This document shows positions 1 to 6,644 of a stretch of DNA of 13,744 nt, in pieces. The notes beneath the pieces were generated by a model, which did no database searches, had not been told where the DNA came from, and saw nothing but the letters and a program-made list of their open reading frames with translations. Numbering within the stretch: position 1 is the stretch's first letter; each line of letters starts with the position of its first letter. This DNA comes from Cellvibrionales bacterium UBA5860 (GTDB lineage Bacteria; Pseudomonadota; Gammaproteobacteria; Pseudomonadales; Porticoccaceae), in the NCBI GenBank assembly GCA_002431545.1, contig DJFY01000083.1, positions 1,533 to 15,276 of the forward strand, in the 5' to 3' direction. The translations under genes and the position numbers were made by a program.

Positions 1-21
1 TTCTTGTTTCTTGTTTCTTGT
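1..21. repeat. Heptamer tandem repeat, three copies
   Basis: Three exact tandem copies of TTCTTGT start at base 1 and are followed by TTTATA. The array may extend beyond the window, so the copy number is a minimum. Seven is not a multiple of three, so a change in copy number would shift the reading frame of the minus-strand gene that runs through it. Confidence 0.75.
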
Positions 22-330
22 TTATAGGTACCGAGCGCCATCTCCAGATCTTTCAGCACCGCTTCGCGCTGGCTCTCAAGCTCATCCGGCAGCGATATAT
101 CGAGCAGTTTTTTTCCTCGACCAACGATGACCCCCAGTTTTACCCCCCGCTTCCAGCATCATGACTTCCACTGTCATTAAATGGCCTTTCCAGTAGCCAT
201 CCCAGACAGTCTCACCGGTAATACCCCCATCCGGTTCAGTGTGATCTGCCACATCGTAAAACTTGCGCAACCAAACACCTTTGTCCCGATCGATTACCCA
301 AAATCTATTGGGGTCGTGGAATGGGGCCAC
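1..330 (-). pseudogene. Small unrecognised gene, frameshifted and cut by the window edge
   Basis: A minus-strand reading frame begins at a GTG (328-330, residues MAPFHDPNRFW) and stays open to a stop near 82. A second frame carries on from about 148 to the window edge with protein-like sequence (GVKLGVIVGRGKKLLDISL, then a charged helical stretch rich in E, K and L). Removing one base from the six-C run at 143-148 joins the two frames without a break, so a single-base insertion or a sequencing error is the simplest explanation. No family is recognised. There is no clear ribosome binding site before the GTG, and an in-frame stop lies shortly upstream, so the 5' end may be missing too. The C-terminus is encoded by a heptamer tandem repeat at the window edge. 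It lies downstream of fbpC in the same direction, but there is no sign that it belongs to that operon. Confidence 0.45.
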
Positions 331-393
331 TGGTTTAGTGCGGCAAAGTCATATGTCTTTAGGTCTTCTTTGGGGATGTATTCGTTAACAAAT

Positions 394-408
394 GCCCTGT
401 CTTAGGGC
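394..408 (-). terminator. Possible weak terminator after fbpC
   Basis: A five-base-pair stem (GCCCT / AGGGC, five-base loop) lies 16 to 30 bases past the fbpC stop codon. Read on the minus strand it is followed by ATTTGTT. The stem is short and the U tract is interrupted, so this is a weak candidate. Its right arm is shared with the transposon-end-like motif at 403-420, so the fold may be incidental. Confidence 0.25.
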
Positions 409-420
409 CTGTCGACAATC
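403..420 (+). repeat. Solitary copy of a transposon-end-like motif
   Basis: This 18-base stretch (TAGGGCCTGTCGACAATC) matches the left end of the MITE-like element at 12626-12643 (TAGGGCCTGTTAACACTC) at 15 of 18 positions, with the first ten identical. Both copies begin at a TA and read rightward. No matching inverted partner exists nearby; the fbpC stop codon lies only four bases further on. It may be a remnant of an element, or one boundary of a larger unit whose other end is at 12756-12766. Confidence 0.45.
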
Positions 421-423
421 GCT

Positions 424-1467
424 TTAGTTTGTGTCGGTAGCGGATGTGCCGGGTTCCCGAGCAAATACGGCCAAGGGATGGGTGGTGGTGATGCACAAGT
501 CAACGCGCTCGCCAGGGCGAACCTGAATTTCGTGGTTGCAGCGTACTTTTATTAGCTCGCCGGCATCGCTCTGCACGGCATACAAGCGGGCGCTGCCTTC
601 ATAGCGAACCCAACTGATAACACCATTACCCGGGTCGCTGGCGCGCAAAGACAAATCGTCCGGGCGCAACAAGATAGAAACCTCGCCGCTGGCACCGTTG
701 ACAGCAAAGCCGGGGGCGTCGCCAAGCGCTGTCGAGACCCGGCTCGTCTCCCGATCCAGCTGGCCGTCGAGAAAGCTGGCCTCGCCTAGAAATCGCGCGA
801 CGAAGCGGTTTGCGGGCTGGCTGTAACAAACCTCGGGTGTATCCAGTTGCTCCAGTTTGCCCGCGCGCAATATCCCGATCCTGTCACCGATCGACAGCGC
901 CTCTTCCTGATCGTGGGTGACCCAGATGGCAGGAATACCCGCAGCCTTTAAAGCGCCACGAATTTCCCAGCGCAAATCGTCCTTGAGCGCGGCATCGAGA
1001 TTGGATAAGGGTTCGTCGAGCAGGACGAAGGCTGGTTGGTGGGCAAGCGTTCTGGCCAGGGCGACCCTTTGTTTTTGCCCCCCCGACAATGTTCCCGGTT
1101 TGACATGCCGCAAAGAAGCCAGCCCGAGCATGTTCACCCAGTGGTCAACCTGACTGGCATCGGTCAGACGAAAGCCGATATTCTGTTCGACGGTCAGGTG
1201 CGGGAACAGCGCGAAATCCTGGAACACCATGCCCACATTGCGTTTTTCCGGCGGCACATGCTGCTCGGGCGTTGCCCGCCATGTCCCCGGACTGATCTCG
1301 CCGCTGGCAATGGGCACCAGACCGGCCAATGCGTGCAGCACAGTGGTTTTGCCGCAGCCCGTTGGCCCCACCAGCATCAGGATTTCGTCATCATGAAGCG
1401 ACAGAGCGAGGTCGTGCACGACCGTCGTGCGCCCATACTTTACCGAAAGATGGCTGACCTTAAGCAT
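424..1467 (-). CDS. fbpC: Ferric-iron ABC transporter ATP-binding protein FbpC
   Basis: This is the cytoplasmic ATPase that powers ferric-iron import (347 residues, usual for FbpC). The ABC motifs occur in order: Walker A GPTGCGKTT at 34-42, Q-loop VFQD at 81-84, signature LSGGQ at 127-131, Walker B FVLLDEP at 147-153, and the switch histidine in WVTHD (H185). Residues from about 260 onward form a TOBE-type C-terminal domain, as in the Fbp/Pot/Mal group of ATPases. The ATG start lies inside the end of fbpB (8-base overlap), which suggests translational coupling. It is the last gene of the operon. A role in iron transport rather than transport of another substrate rests on the FbpA-type binding protein and the Fur box in the same unit. 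Confidence 0.9.
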   Translation of the reverse strand: MLKVSHLSVKYGRTTVVHDLALSLHDDEILMLVGPTGCGKTTVLHALAGLVPIASGEISPGTWRATPEQHVPPEKRNVGMVFQDFALFPHLTVEQNIGFRLTDASQVDHWVNMLGLASLRHVKPGTLSGGQKQRVALARTLAHQPAFVLLDEPLSNLDAALKDDLRWEIRGALKAAGIPAIWVTHDQEEALSIGDRIGILRAGKLEQLDTPEVCYSQPANRFVARFLGEASFLDGQLDRETSRVSTALGDAPGFAVNGASGEVSILLRPDDLSLRASDPGNGVISWVRYEGSARLYAVQSDAGELIKVRCNHEIQVRPGERVDLCITTTHPLAVFAREPGTSATDTN

Positions 1468-2989
1468 CGGCGACGGGGTTCGGTGCCTTGGCTTTACTTA
1501 ACGTCCAGCGCTCGCCGGAAAACATCAGGACCAGCCCCAAACCGGAAATCAATACCAGCAACAACCCGGGAACGGCGGCCTGGCCGAAATAGCCGGCTTC
1601 GTAAACCCGCCATAAATAAGTCGCCAATGTCTCAAAGTCTGTCGGGCCTAATAACAGCGTGGCCGGCAGTTCCCGCATGGCTTCGAGAAACACCAGTGCT
1701 GCCCCGGCGACGATGCCCCGCAGTGTAAGTGGCAGCGTGATGCGCTGGAAAGCTTCTCGTGGGCTGGCCCCCAGTGCACGTGCGGCATTAACCAGACTGG
1801 CATCCAGGTTTTCCGAAGTGGCCCGAATCGAACCCACGGCAAGGGGTAAAAACCGCAGTACGTACCCGAGGACCAGCAGGCCGAGGGTCTGGTAGAGAAA
1901 AGGCAGCTGTAAGCCGACGTACACCAGAGCCGTGCCCATGACGATGCCTGGTACACCGAAGCCCAGATAAGTCACTCGTTCCATCACGCGGCCGGCCTTG
2001 CCGCGAATTGCGGCGTGGGCCACCGGCAGGGCCAGCAACACGGCGACCAGGGCTGCAAGCAGTGAAGCATAGGTTGAGTTCCAGGCGTAGGCCAGTTCGA
2101 AATCACCCATACCTTCGCGCCACAACCAGAGGCTGAATACCGATAGCGGCAGCAGGATGGACAACAAAAATACCGGAGAGGTGGCCACCAGTAGCAAAGC
2201 AGTCTGCCAACGGCCGGGCCAAAGGAACAAATGGCGGCCGGGCCGCTCCCGCGAACCCCTTACCCGAGACTCGAGAAACAACACCAATCCTACGATGACC
2301 AGCAGCTGCAAAGACAACATTGCGGCCTGACTCAAACCAAAAGCATTGTATTCAACGTAAATAACCCGGGTAAAAGTATCCAGCCCCATAATAGCAGGGG
2401 TGCCAAAATCCGACAGGGCGTACAGCGCTGCCAGCAAAGCGCCGGCGGCAATGCCGTTGGCGACGCGCGGCAATACCACTCGCCACAGGCTGGCGACAAG
2501 CGACATACCCAGGGTGCGGGCGGCGTGTACCAGATTGGCATCCAGGCTGCTCAGCGATGCGCGCGTGGTCAGCAAGACAAAGGGATAGGTGTAGAGTGTC
2601 ATGACCACTGTGGCACCGGCAAGGCCACCAACTGCTGGCGTCGGCAGTCCCAGCAGGTTGTCTATTTCACCCCCCGGGCCAAACGCTGCATAAAAAGTAA
2701 ATGCACCGATATAACTGGGCATCGCCAGAGGCGCTGCCAGAAGAATCAGCCAGACCCGGCGCCAGGGCAATTGCACATAGGTTGTCAATAGCGCCAGGGC
2801 GACGCCCACGAAGGTTGCGCCCACTGCCGTGAACACCATTAACAGCAGGGTGTTACCCAGTACCGCCAGATTGCGGGCATCGAAGCCCTGGGGGTTGTCG
2901 GATGCCAGCATCAGCAAGACACCGACAGGCAACACGGCGACCAGCGCAATGGCCAGTGTCGGGAAGTATGTTAACGGCCAGCGCGTCAT
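1460..2989 (-). CDS. fbpB: Ferric-iron ABC transporter permease FbpB (fused two-domain)
   Basis: This is an inner-membrane permease of 509 residues containing two homologous transporter domains, as is normal for FbpB/SfuB. A first hydrophobic helix at about 10-29 is followed by domain 1 (about 45-240) and domain 2 (about 305-490). Each carries an EAA-type coupling loop for the ATPase: AARTLGMSLVASLWRVVLP at 156-174 and AARALGASPREAFQRITLP at 402-420. A charged linker (about 240-260, SRVRGSRERPGR) separates the halves. The ATG start overlaps the fbpA stop by four bases (ATGA). The domains look intact, with no frameshift. Confidence 0.92.
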   Translation of the reverse strand: MTRWPLTYFPTLAIALVAVLPVGVLLMLASDNPQGFDARNLAVLGNTLLLMVFTAVGATFVGVALALLTTYVQLPWRRVWLILLAAPLAMPSYIGAFTFYAAFGPGGEIDNLLGLPTPAVGGLAGATVVMTLYTYPFVLLTTRASLSSLDANLVHAARTLGMSLVASLWRVVLPRVANGIAAGALLAALYALSDFGTPAIMGLDTFTRVIYVEYNAFGLSQAAMLSLQLLVIVGLVLFLESRVRGSRERPGRHLFLWPGRWQTALLLVATSPVFLLSILLPLSVFSLWLWREGMGDFELAYAWNSTYASLLAALVAVLLALPVAHAAIRGKAGRVMERVTYLGFGVPGIVMGTALVYVGLQLPFLYQTLGLLVLGYVLRFLPLAVGSIRATSENLDASLVNAARALGASPREAFQRITLPLTLRGIVAGAALVFLEAMRELPATLLLGPTDFETLATYLWRVYEAGYFGQAAVPGLLLVLISGLGLVLMFSGERWTLSKAKAPNPVADA

Positions 2990-4035
2990 AACACGCCAGC
3001 TTTACGCATCAGGTCCAGCGTCGGACGCAAGTCGGCAAGGCGCGTCAAATCAAGGGTCGGTGGCGACACCGTATCCAGTGGCGGCAATCCCTGGGGAGGC
3101 GGAATACCTTCAACAAGCGGCACTTCGAAAGCTTCGGTCGCCAGATAGGACTGCACCTCGCGGGTCAGCAGATAACGGATAAAATTAACCGGTAGTTCTC
3201 CCGCGCGAAGAGCCAGTATCCCGGACACGTTGACCAGGCAGCCGGCATCGTTTCTGGTAAAAGCCAAATCGACGTTTGCCTCCGGTTTGCCCGACTTGAG
3301 GCGCAACGTGTAATAGTGATTGGCGAGACCGACATCCACTTCACCCCGCTCGACCGCCATGACCACACCCAGTTCGCCGGCATAGTTTTTTGCCCGCCGC
3401 TTTACTGCGCGCAACCAGTCTATCGTGACCTGGTCACCTTCCAGCAGGCGCATGGCCGTTACGAAAGACTGAAATGCTGCATAGGCCGGCGCCCAGCCAA
3501 TACTGAGGCCGCTGTCGGCGAGCGCCAGGATGCTCGAAGGCAATTGGTCCGCCGTTAGTCGCTTCGTATTGTAGGGCAAGGTGCGAATGCGCCCGGAAAT
3601 CGGCACCCAATCGGGAAATTGAAATTCCGGCCGCAACTGTTGAGTGAGTTCCGCGGGCAGGGTTTGCGCAGCGCCCGTCCCGGTCACCAGGCCCACGGCG
3701 CCTGAATCCACTGCCCAGAAAAGATCCGCCCGGCGTAAGCCAGCCCTGGTTTCAGCGACAATTGAATTGGCCAGCGCTGCGGTGGGGCCGCGGCGAATAT
3801 GCAACTCGAAATCCGGGTTGCGTTTTTGAATGGCTTTCAGAACGTTTTCATACAGGCCGCCCTCGCCCCGGCCCAGGTAAAGCGTGAGTTCTCCTTTGAG
3901 CTGGGGCAAGCGGTCGACAGATATTGCCGCAGTTTGTGGTACCGCAGACTGGGCCGGGCTACGCGGCACCGCCCGCGGAAAGACCCCCATGGCGCCGACA
4001 AGCGCCATGGTCTGGAGAAAATGCCGGCGCTGCAC
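2986..4035 (-). CDS. fbpA: Ferric-iron substrate-binding protein FbpA, Tat-type signal
   Basis: This is a periplasmic iron-binding protein of 349 residues that delivers Fe3+ to FbpBC. The N-terminus has a twin-arginine motif (RRHFLQ, residues 3-8) followed by a hydrophobic stretch (TMALVGAMGVF), which points to Tat export of a folded protein. The mature part starts with the fold typical of this family (ELTLYLGRGEGGLYENVL at 49-66). It carries the paired tyrosines known to bind iron in FbpA proteins, within GLANHYYTLR (Y241, Y242). The start is a GTG that directly abuts the TAA of the upstream gene, so translation probably depends on coupling; no good ribosome binding site is visible. It belongs to the bacterial transferrin-like class. 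Binding of another metal cannot be excluded from sequence alone. Confidence 0.9.
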   Translation of the reverse strand: MQRRHFLQTMALVGAMGVFPRAVPRSPAQSAVPQTAAISVDRLPQLKGELTLYLGRGEGGLYENVLKAIQKRNPDFELHIRRGPTAALANSIVAETRAGLRRADLFWAVDSGAVGLVTGTGAAQTLPAELTQQLRPEFQFPDWVPISGRIRTLPYNTKRLTADQLPSSILALADSGLSIGWAPAYAAFQSFVTAMRLLEGDQVTIDWLRAVKRRAKNYAGELGVVMAVERGEVDVGLANHYYTLRLKSGKPEANVDLAFTRNDAGCLVNVSGILALRAGELPVNFIRYLLTREVQSYLATEAFEVPLVEGIPPPQGLPPLDTVSPPTLDLTRLADLRPTLDLMRKAGVL

Positions 4036-4845
4036 TTAGAATACGTCTGGCTTGCCCTGCTCTGCCTTTTCCAGCAGGGATCGGGCCCGGTCGAGCTTGC
4101 CCTGCATGGCTACGACGACCTCGCGGACCTTATCGACGCTGCTCTTATCCTGTATAGCTTTGGGCAACGTGACGTTAAAGTCCTTCTCGAGATCCTCAAC
4201 CAGATCCGCGTCCTGGGCAATCAATTCACCTTCCACCCCTTCGAACAGATTCAGGTAGGTATCGTGCACGATAGCGACCGCCTCGTCGCCCAACTGCTCG
4301 GCGTACTTGGCAACCACCCGGTCCAGCCGCATCTTGATTTCTCCGAGCGCTTCCTTCGAGGTACCGGGGCCACCCGCCCTGAGCTGGACCTTGTCGAGCA
4401 GTCCGCGGTCCTGATACTGGGCGGCCAGCTTGACTGCACCGAGGGCCTGCCACAATGCCTGTTCCAGTTTGTCCTGTTCCCCTCGCACTTCTGCAAGGGG
4501 TGCTTGCTTGTTAATGCTTTCTTTTACCCCGAACAAACCTTGCCAGATAGATGCGTACACGGGCATGTAATTGGTTTCGATCGCCGCATGAAAATCCACA
4601 GCTTCCCAATGGTCGACGACGCTGTCCGCCCGCGCAGCTTTGACGCCCTCTTTCTCATACCTATCGACGATGCCGTCGACCTTGTCGATGAGCCAGTTAA
4701 CTTCCGTCGTGTATTTCTCGAGATTGTCCGACAGGTGGTTGACGTGCTCGCCGACCTCGCCGCCAGCAACGGCGGTATTGGCGAGCACGAAAGCTATCAA
4801 GCCCACAAAGCTATTCAAAACAAGCGCATTGATACTGTGTTTCAT
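4036..4845 (-). CDS. Fur-controlled secreted helical protein, possible iron-handling accessory
   Basis: This is the first gene of the iron operon (269 residues); I do not recognise a named family. Residues 1-27 form a Sec signal peptide ending in AVA. The rest is charged and strongly helical with no further membrane segment, so the protein should be periplasmic. Two stretches look loosely alike: Y63-I111 (containing VVDHWEAVDFHAAIE) and Y181-I231 (containing VHDTYLNLFEGVEGEL). Each runs from a Tyr-Glu-rich start to an acidic helix with clustered Asp, Glu and His that could bind metal. The second stretch recalls the periplasmic helical domains attached to some FTR1 iron permeases; this is a memory-based impression. 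The ATG at 4845 was chosen over the longer frame from 4920 because it has an AGGA eight bases upstream, begins a good signal peptide, and the longer frame would cover the promoter and Fur box. Confidence 0.75.
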   Translation of the reverse strand: MKHSINALVLNSFVGLIAFVLANTAVAGGEVGEHVNHLSDNLEKYTTEVNWLIDKVDGIVDRYEKEGVKAARADSVVDHWEAVDFHAAIETNYMPVYASIWQGLFGVKESINKQAPLAEVRGEQDKLEQALWQALGAVKLAAQYQDRGLLDKVQLRAGGPGTSKEALGEIKMRLDRVVAKYAEQLGDEAVAIVHDTYLNLFEGVEGELIAQDADLVEDLEKDFNVTLPKAIQDKSSVDKVREVVVAMQGKLDRARSLLEKAEQGKPDVF

Positions 4846-4887
4846 GGCATTTGTTCCTGGGAATCCAATATTAATCAATAGGTATAA

Positions 4888-4916
4888 ATGATACTGATTC
4901 TCATTAATACAGTAAA
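4888..4916 (-). promoter_or_regulatory. Promoter of the iron operon
   Basis: On the minus strand a -35 element TTTACT (4911-4916) and a -10 element TATCAT (4888-4893, five of six to consensus) are separated by exactly 17 bases. Transcription would start near 4881, leaving a leader of about 36 bases before the ATG at 4845. The Fur box sits on the -10 and spacer, the position expected for repression by iron-loaded Fur. Confidence 0.6.
4889..4903. promoter_or_regulatory. Fur box
   Basis: The minus-strand sequence TGAGAATCAGTATCA matches the 7-1-7 Fur consensus TGATAATNATTATCA at 13 of the 14 defined positions or better counted loosely: the two differences are G for T in each half, at symmetric steps. 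Against the classical 19-base box, the stretch ATTAATGAGAATCAGTATC agrees at 15 of 19. It overlaps the predicted -10 of the iron operon. This predicts induction under iron starvation. Confidence 0.8.
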
Positions 4917-5135
4917 GCAATGACTGTCCCGCCGATGGCGGGTCTTTCGCCAGGGCCGGACTCCTACTCGACCGCCCAAACCCACCCGGGGCTGAAGCAT
5001 CAAATTACCGCTGCCCGCCGGACATCCGCAGCGTTAATAATCTGGTATCTGAATATACGACTCGCTATACAGCGCCACACGGTATCCTACAAAGCAAGCG
5101 CAGGGCATTGTCATTTTTTCTGCAGAACAAGTGAT

Positions 5136-5162
5136 CCACCGCATCGTTTTGCGATGCGGTGG
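5136..5162. repeat. Perfect 11-bp inverted repeat
   Basis: The arms CCACCGCATCG (5136-5146) and CGATGCGGTGG (5152-5162) are exact reverse complements around a five-base loop, TTTTG. Neither strand has a T tract after the stem, so this is not a standard intrinsic terminator. It could be an RNA stem or a binding site for a dimeric regulator. Confidence 0.8.
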
Positions 5163-5235
5163 CCGCCATTCCCAGGGCTTTTTCTAATTCCAAAGAGAGA
5201 AGGCGTGCATTAAACTGCTCGCCCATTTTATCCGG

Positions 5236-5276
5236 TCGCAGGGCCTGGATGCCCCATTGTCGGGATGGCCCTGCGA
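5236..5276. repeat. 10-bp inverted repeat with 21-base loop
   Basis: The arms TCGCAGGGCC (5236-5245) and GGCCCTGCGA (5267-5276) are exact reverse complements. It lies 73 bases after the 11-bp hairpin and directly before the possible terminator at 5278-5310. Confidence 0.7.
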
Positions 5277-5277
5277 T

Positions 5278-5310
5278 CTCCGCTATTATTACCGGCACCG
5301 GAGCTTTTTT
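5278..5310 (+). terminator. Possible intrinsic terminator in the spacer
   Basis: A five-base stem (CTCCG at 5278-5282, CGGAG at 5298-5302) is followed after one or two bases by a run of six T (5305-5310) on the plus strand. The stem is short and the loop long, so this is weak by itself. It would make sense as the 3' end of a short non-coding transcript that includes the two upstream inverted repeats. Confidence 0.3.
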
Positions 5311-5390
5311 GTTCAGTTTATCCGCAGGGACCGACGCAAATCCGACCCAAAGTATTTTTCCGGGATGGCCAAATTACAGTTACTGCATGC

Positions 5391-5424
5391 AAGACTGTGC
5401 CCGCAACCAAGACTGTGCCCGCAA
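5391..5424. repeat. 16-bp tandem direct repeat, 18-bp period
   Basis: AAGACTGTGCCCGCAA occurs exactly at 5391-5406 and again at 5409-5424, separated by CC. It lies about 75 to 110 bases upstream of the efflux adaptor start. The near two-helical-turn spacing could suit two regulator sites, but no known operator is recognised. Confidence 0.75.
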
Positions 5425-5498
5425 TAAAGGACCCACCAGCAGCAAGCGCATCTTTGACCGACCCGATCCCTACGCACAACGCATCGCAATGACGATAG

Positions 5499-6644
5499 AT
5501 GCGGGGTTTCCGACCAGTGATCGCTAAACGCGACGAATTGGGAAAACCCGTATTCGCGGCTTTTTCGCTTCTCTTTATCGTGCTGATTCCGGTTTTTACG
5601 GCTCTTCCCGGTTGTGGGGACCCGGCAAAACCCGTCATAACCGAAAAACGAAGCTGGCAGATTCCCGTGACGACCGTTCAGGAAGAAAAACTGGCCGACC
5701 TCTACACCGCGATAGGTTCGGTGACGGCCGCACACAGTGTCGTTATATCCTCGCGTATTAGCAGCTACATTAGGCAACTCCCGGTTCAGGAAGGACAACG
5801 TGTCAAAGCCGGCGATGTACTCGCCATGCTCGACGATAAAGAGCTGAACAATCAAATCCGCCAGGCGCGGGCTGCGGTCAAATCTGCGCAGGCTGTCGTC
5901 GTCGACGCCGCCGACGATCTCCAACGGTTCAGCGATCTGCTGACCCAGGGCAGCATCTCGGAGGCCAAAGTGCGTAAAGCGCGGCTACAAAAGACGACCG
6001 CGGAAGAAAGTCTGGCAGCTGCCGAAGCGGCGTTGGCTTTGATCCAGGCGCAACGTCAGTACATTCAGATTCACAGTCCCACCGACGGCATCGTCACTCG
6101 GCGTCACATGGCCGTGGGCGATCTGGCGACACCCGGAACGCCGCTGCTGACGGTCGAAACCCGGGAGCAGCTCAAATTTGAAACTTTCGTCGCGGAAAGC
6201 CAACTCGCCAATATCGCGATCGGCGACCCTGTCGAACTCCACATCGATAATTTCGACCCCCTCCTGCAGGGCCAGGTCGCTCAGATCGTCTACGCCGGGG
6301 ACCCACTCTCCCGCAGCTACAAGCTCAATATCCGTTTACCCGTGCACGCGGGGCTCTATACCGGCATGTTCGGCAGAGCCGTGTTTACCGTCGGCCACAG
6401 TTACAACATCACCATTCCCCCTTCGGCATTGGTAAAAAAAGGGGGCCTGGAGGGAGTTTACGTGGTCGATGACGACGATCGACTACGCTTTCGCTGGCTG
6501 CGTATCCGCCGACGCTGGCCGGAAGCCCTCGAGGTCGCGGCCGGTCTCAGGCCAGGCGAGCAAATCGCCGAGCGTGTGCCGCGCGATGCGCGCGAGGGCG
6601 ACGCCGTCATCCCACTGCTAACAAAACTTCCAACCGGCAATTGA
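5499..6644 (+). CDS. RND efflux periplasmic adaptor subunit (lipoprotein)
   Basis: This is a membrane-fusion protein (381 residues) that bridges the inner-membrane RND pump and the outer-membrane channel. The N-terminus has a hydrophobic segment (about 18-37) ending in a lipobox-like ALPGC, so C39 is probably lipidated and the protein anchored in the inner membrane. The lipoyl half-motifs flank a helical hairpin: SSRISSYIRQLPVQEGQRVKAGD at about 84-106 (opening), a coiled coil rich in A, Q and K, then IHSPTDGIVTRRHMAVGD at about 187-204 (closing). A beta-barrel and a membrane-proximal domain (IPPSALVKKGGLEGVYVV) follow. The ATG start at 5499 lacks a strong ribosome binding site; a GTG at 5517 is an alternative. 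Its stop overlaps the start of the pump gene (TTGA), showing one operon. Confidence 0.9.
   Translation: MRGFRPVIAKRDELGKPVFAAFSLLFIVLIPVFTALPGCGDPAKPVITEKRSWQIPVTTVQEEKLADLYTAIGSVTAAHSVVISSRISSYIRQLPVQEGQRVKAGDVLAMLDDKELNNQIRQARAAVKSAQAVVVDAADDLQRFSDLLTQGSISEAKVRKARLQKTTAEESLAAAEAALALIQAQRQYIQIHSPTDGIVTRRHMAVGDLATPGTPLLTVETREQLKFETFVAESQLANIAIGDPVELHIDNFDPLLQGQVAQIVYAGDPLSRSYKLNIRLPVHAGLYTGMFGRAVFTVGHSYNITIPPSALVKKGGLEGVYVVDDDDRLRFRWLRIRRRWPEALEVAAGLRPGEQIAERVPRDAREGDAVIPLLTKLPTGN

Larger units (their letters stand above)
4921..5498. other. Non-coding spacer between divergent operons, rich in repeats
   Basis: These 578 bases separate the iron operon from the efflux operon. No reading frame here looks convincingly coding. 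The stretch holds a small six-base-pair hairpin (4928-4942), a perfect 11-base-pair hairpin (5136-5162), a 10-base inverted repeat (5236-5276), a U-run terminator-like sequence (to 5310) and a tandem direct repeat (5391-5424). I could not identify a confident promoter for the efflux operon in it. Confidence 0.6.

Noticed and set aside
1036..1728. Plus-strand open frame of 230 codons across fbpC and fbpB
   Set aside because: It is antisense to well-supported ABC transporter genes and rich in Arg, Pro and His as expected for a shadow frame.
3799..4881. Long plus-strand open frame of 360 codons across fbpA and the upstream gene
   Set aside because: It lies antisense to two genes with signal peptides, known motifs and coupled junctions, crosses their boundary, and has no recognisable domain.
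4928..4942. Six-base-pair hairpin CCCGCC-GAT-GGCGGG followed by TCTTT
   Set aside because: It looks like a terminator, but no gene ends before it on the plus strand and the T tract is poor.
5199..5210. AGAAGGCGTGCA shared between the spacer and the MITE interior (near 12704)
   Set aside because: A 12-base match is expected by chance a few times in a window of this size, and the flanks do not align.
5065..5298. Minus-strand open frame of 77 codons in the spacer
   Set aside because: Part of it looks protein-like, but it starts at a GTG without a ribosome site, runs through both inverted repeats and matches no family I know. It could be a decayed gene, but the support is too weak to list.
5159..5527. 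Plus-strand open frame of 122 codons before the efflux adaptor
   Set aside because: It overlaps the adaptor start, spans hairpins and the tandem repeat, and its sequence repeats (CARNQDCARN) come from that DNA repeat.
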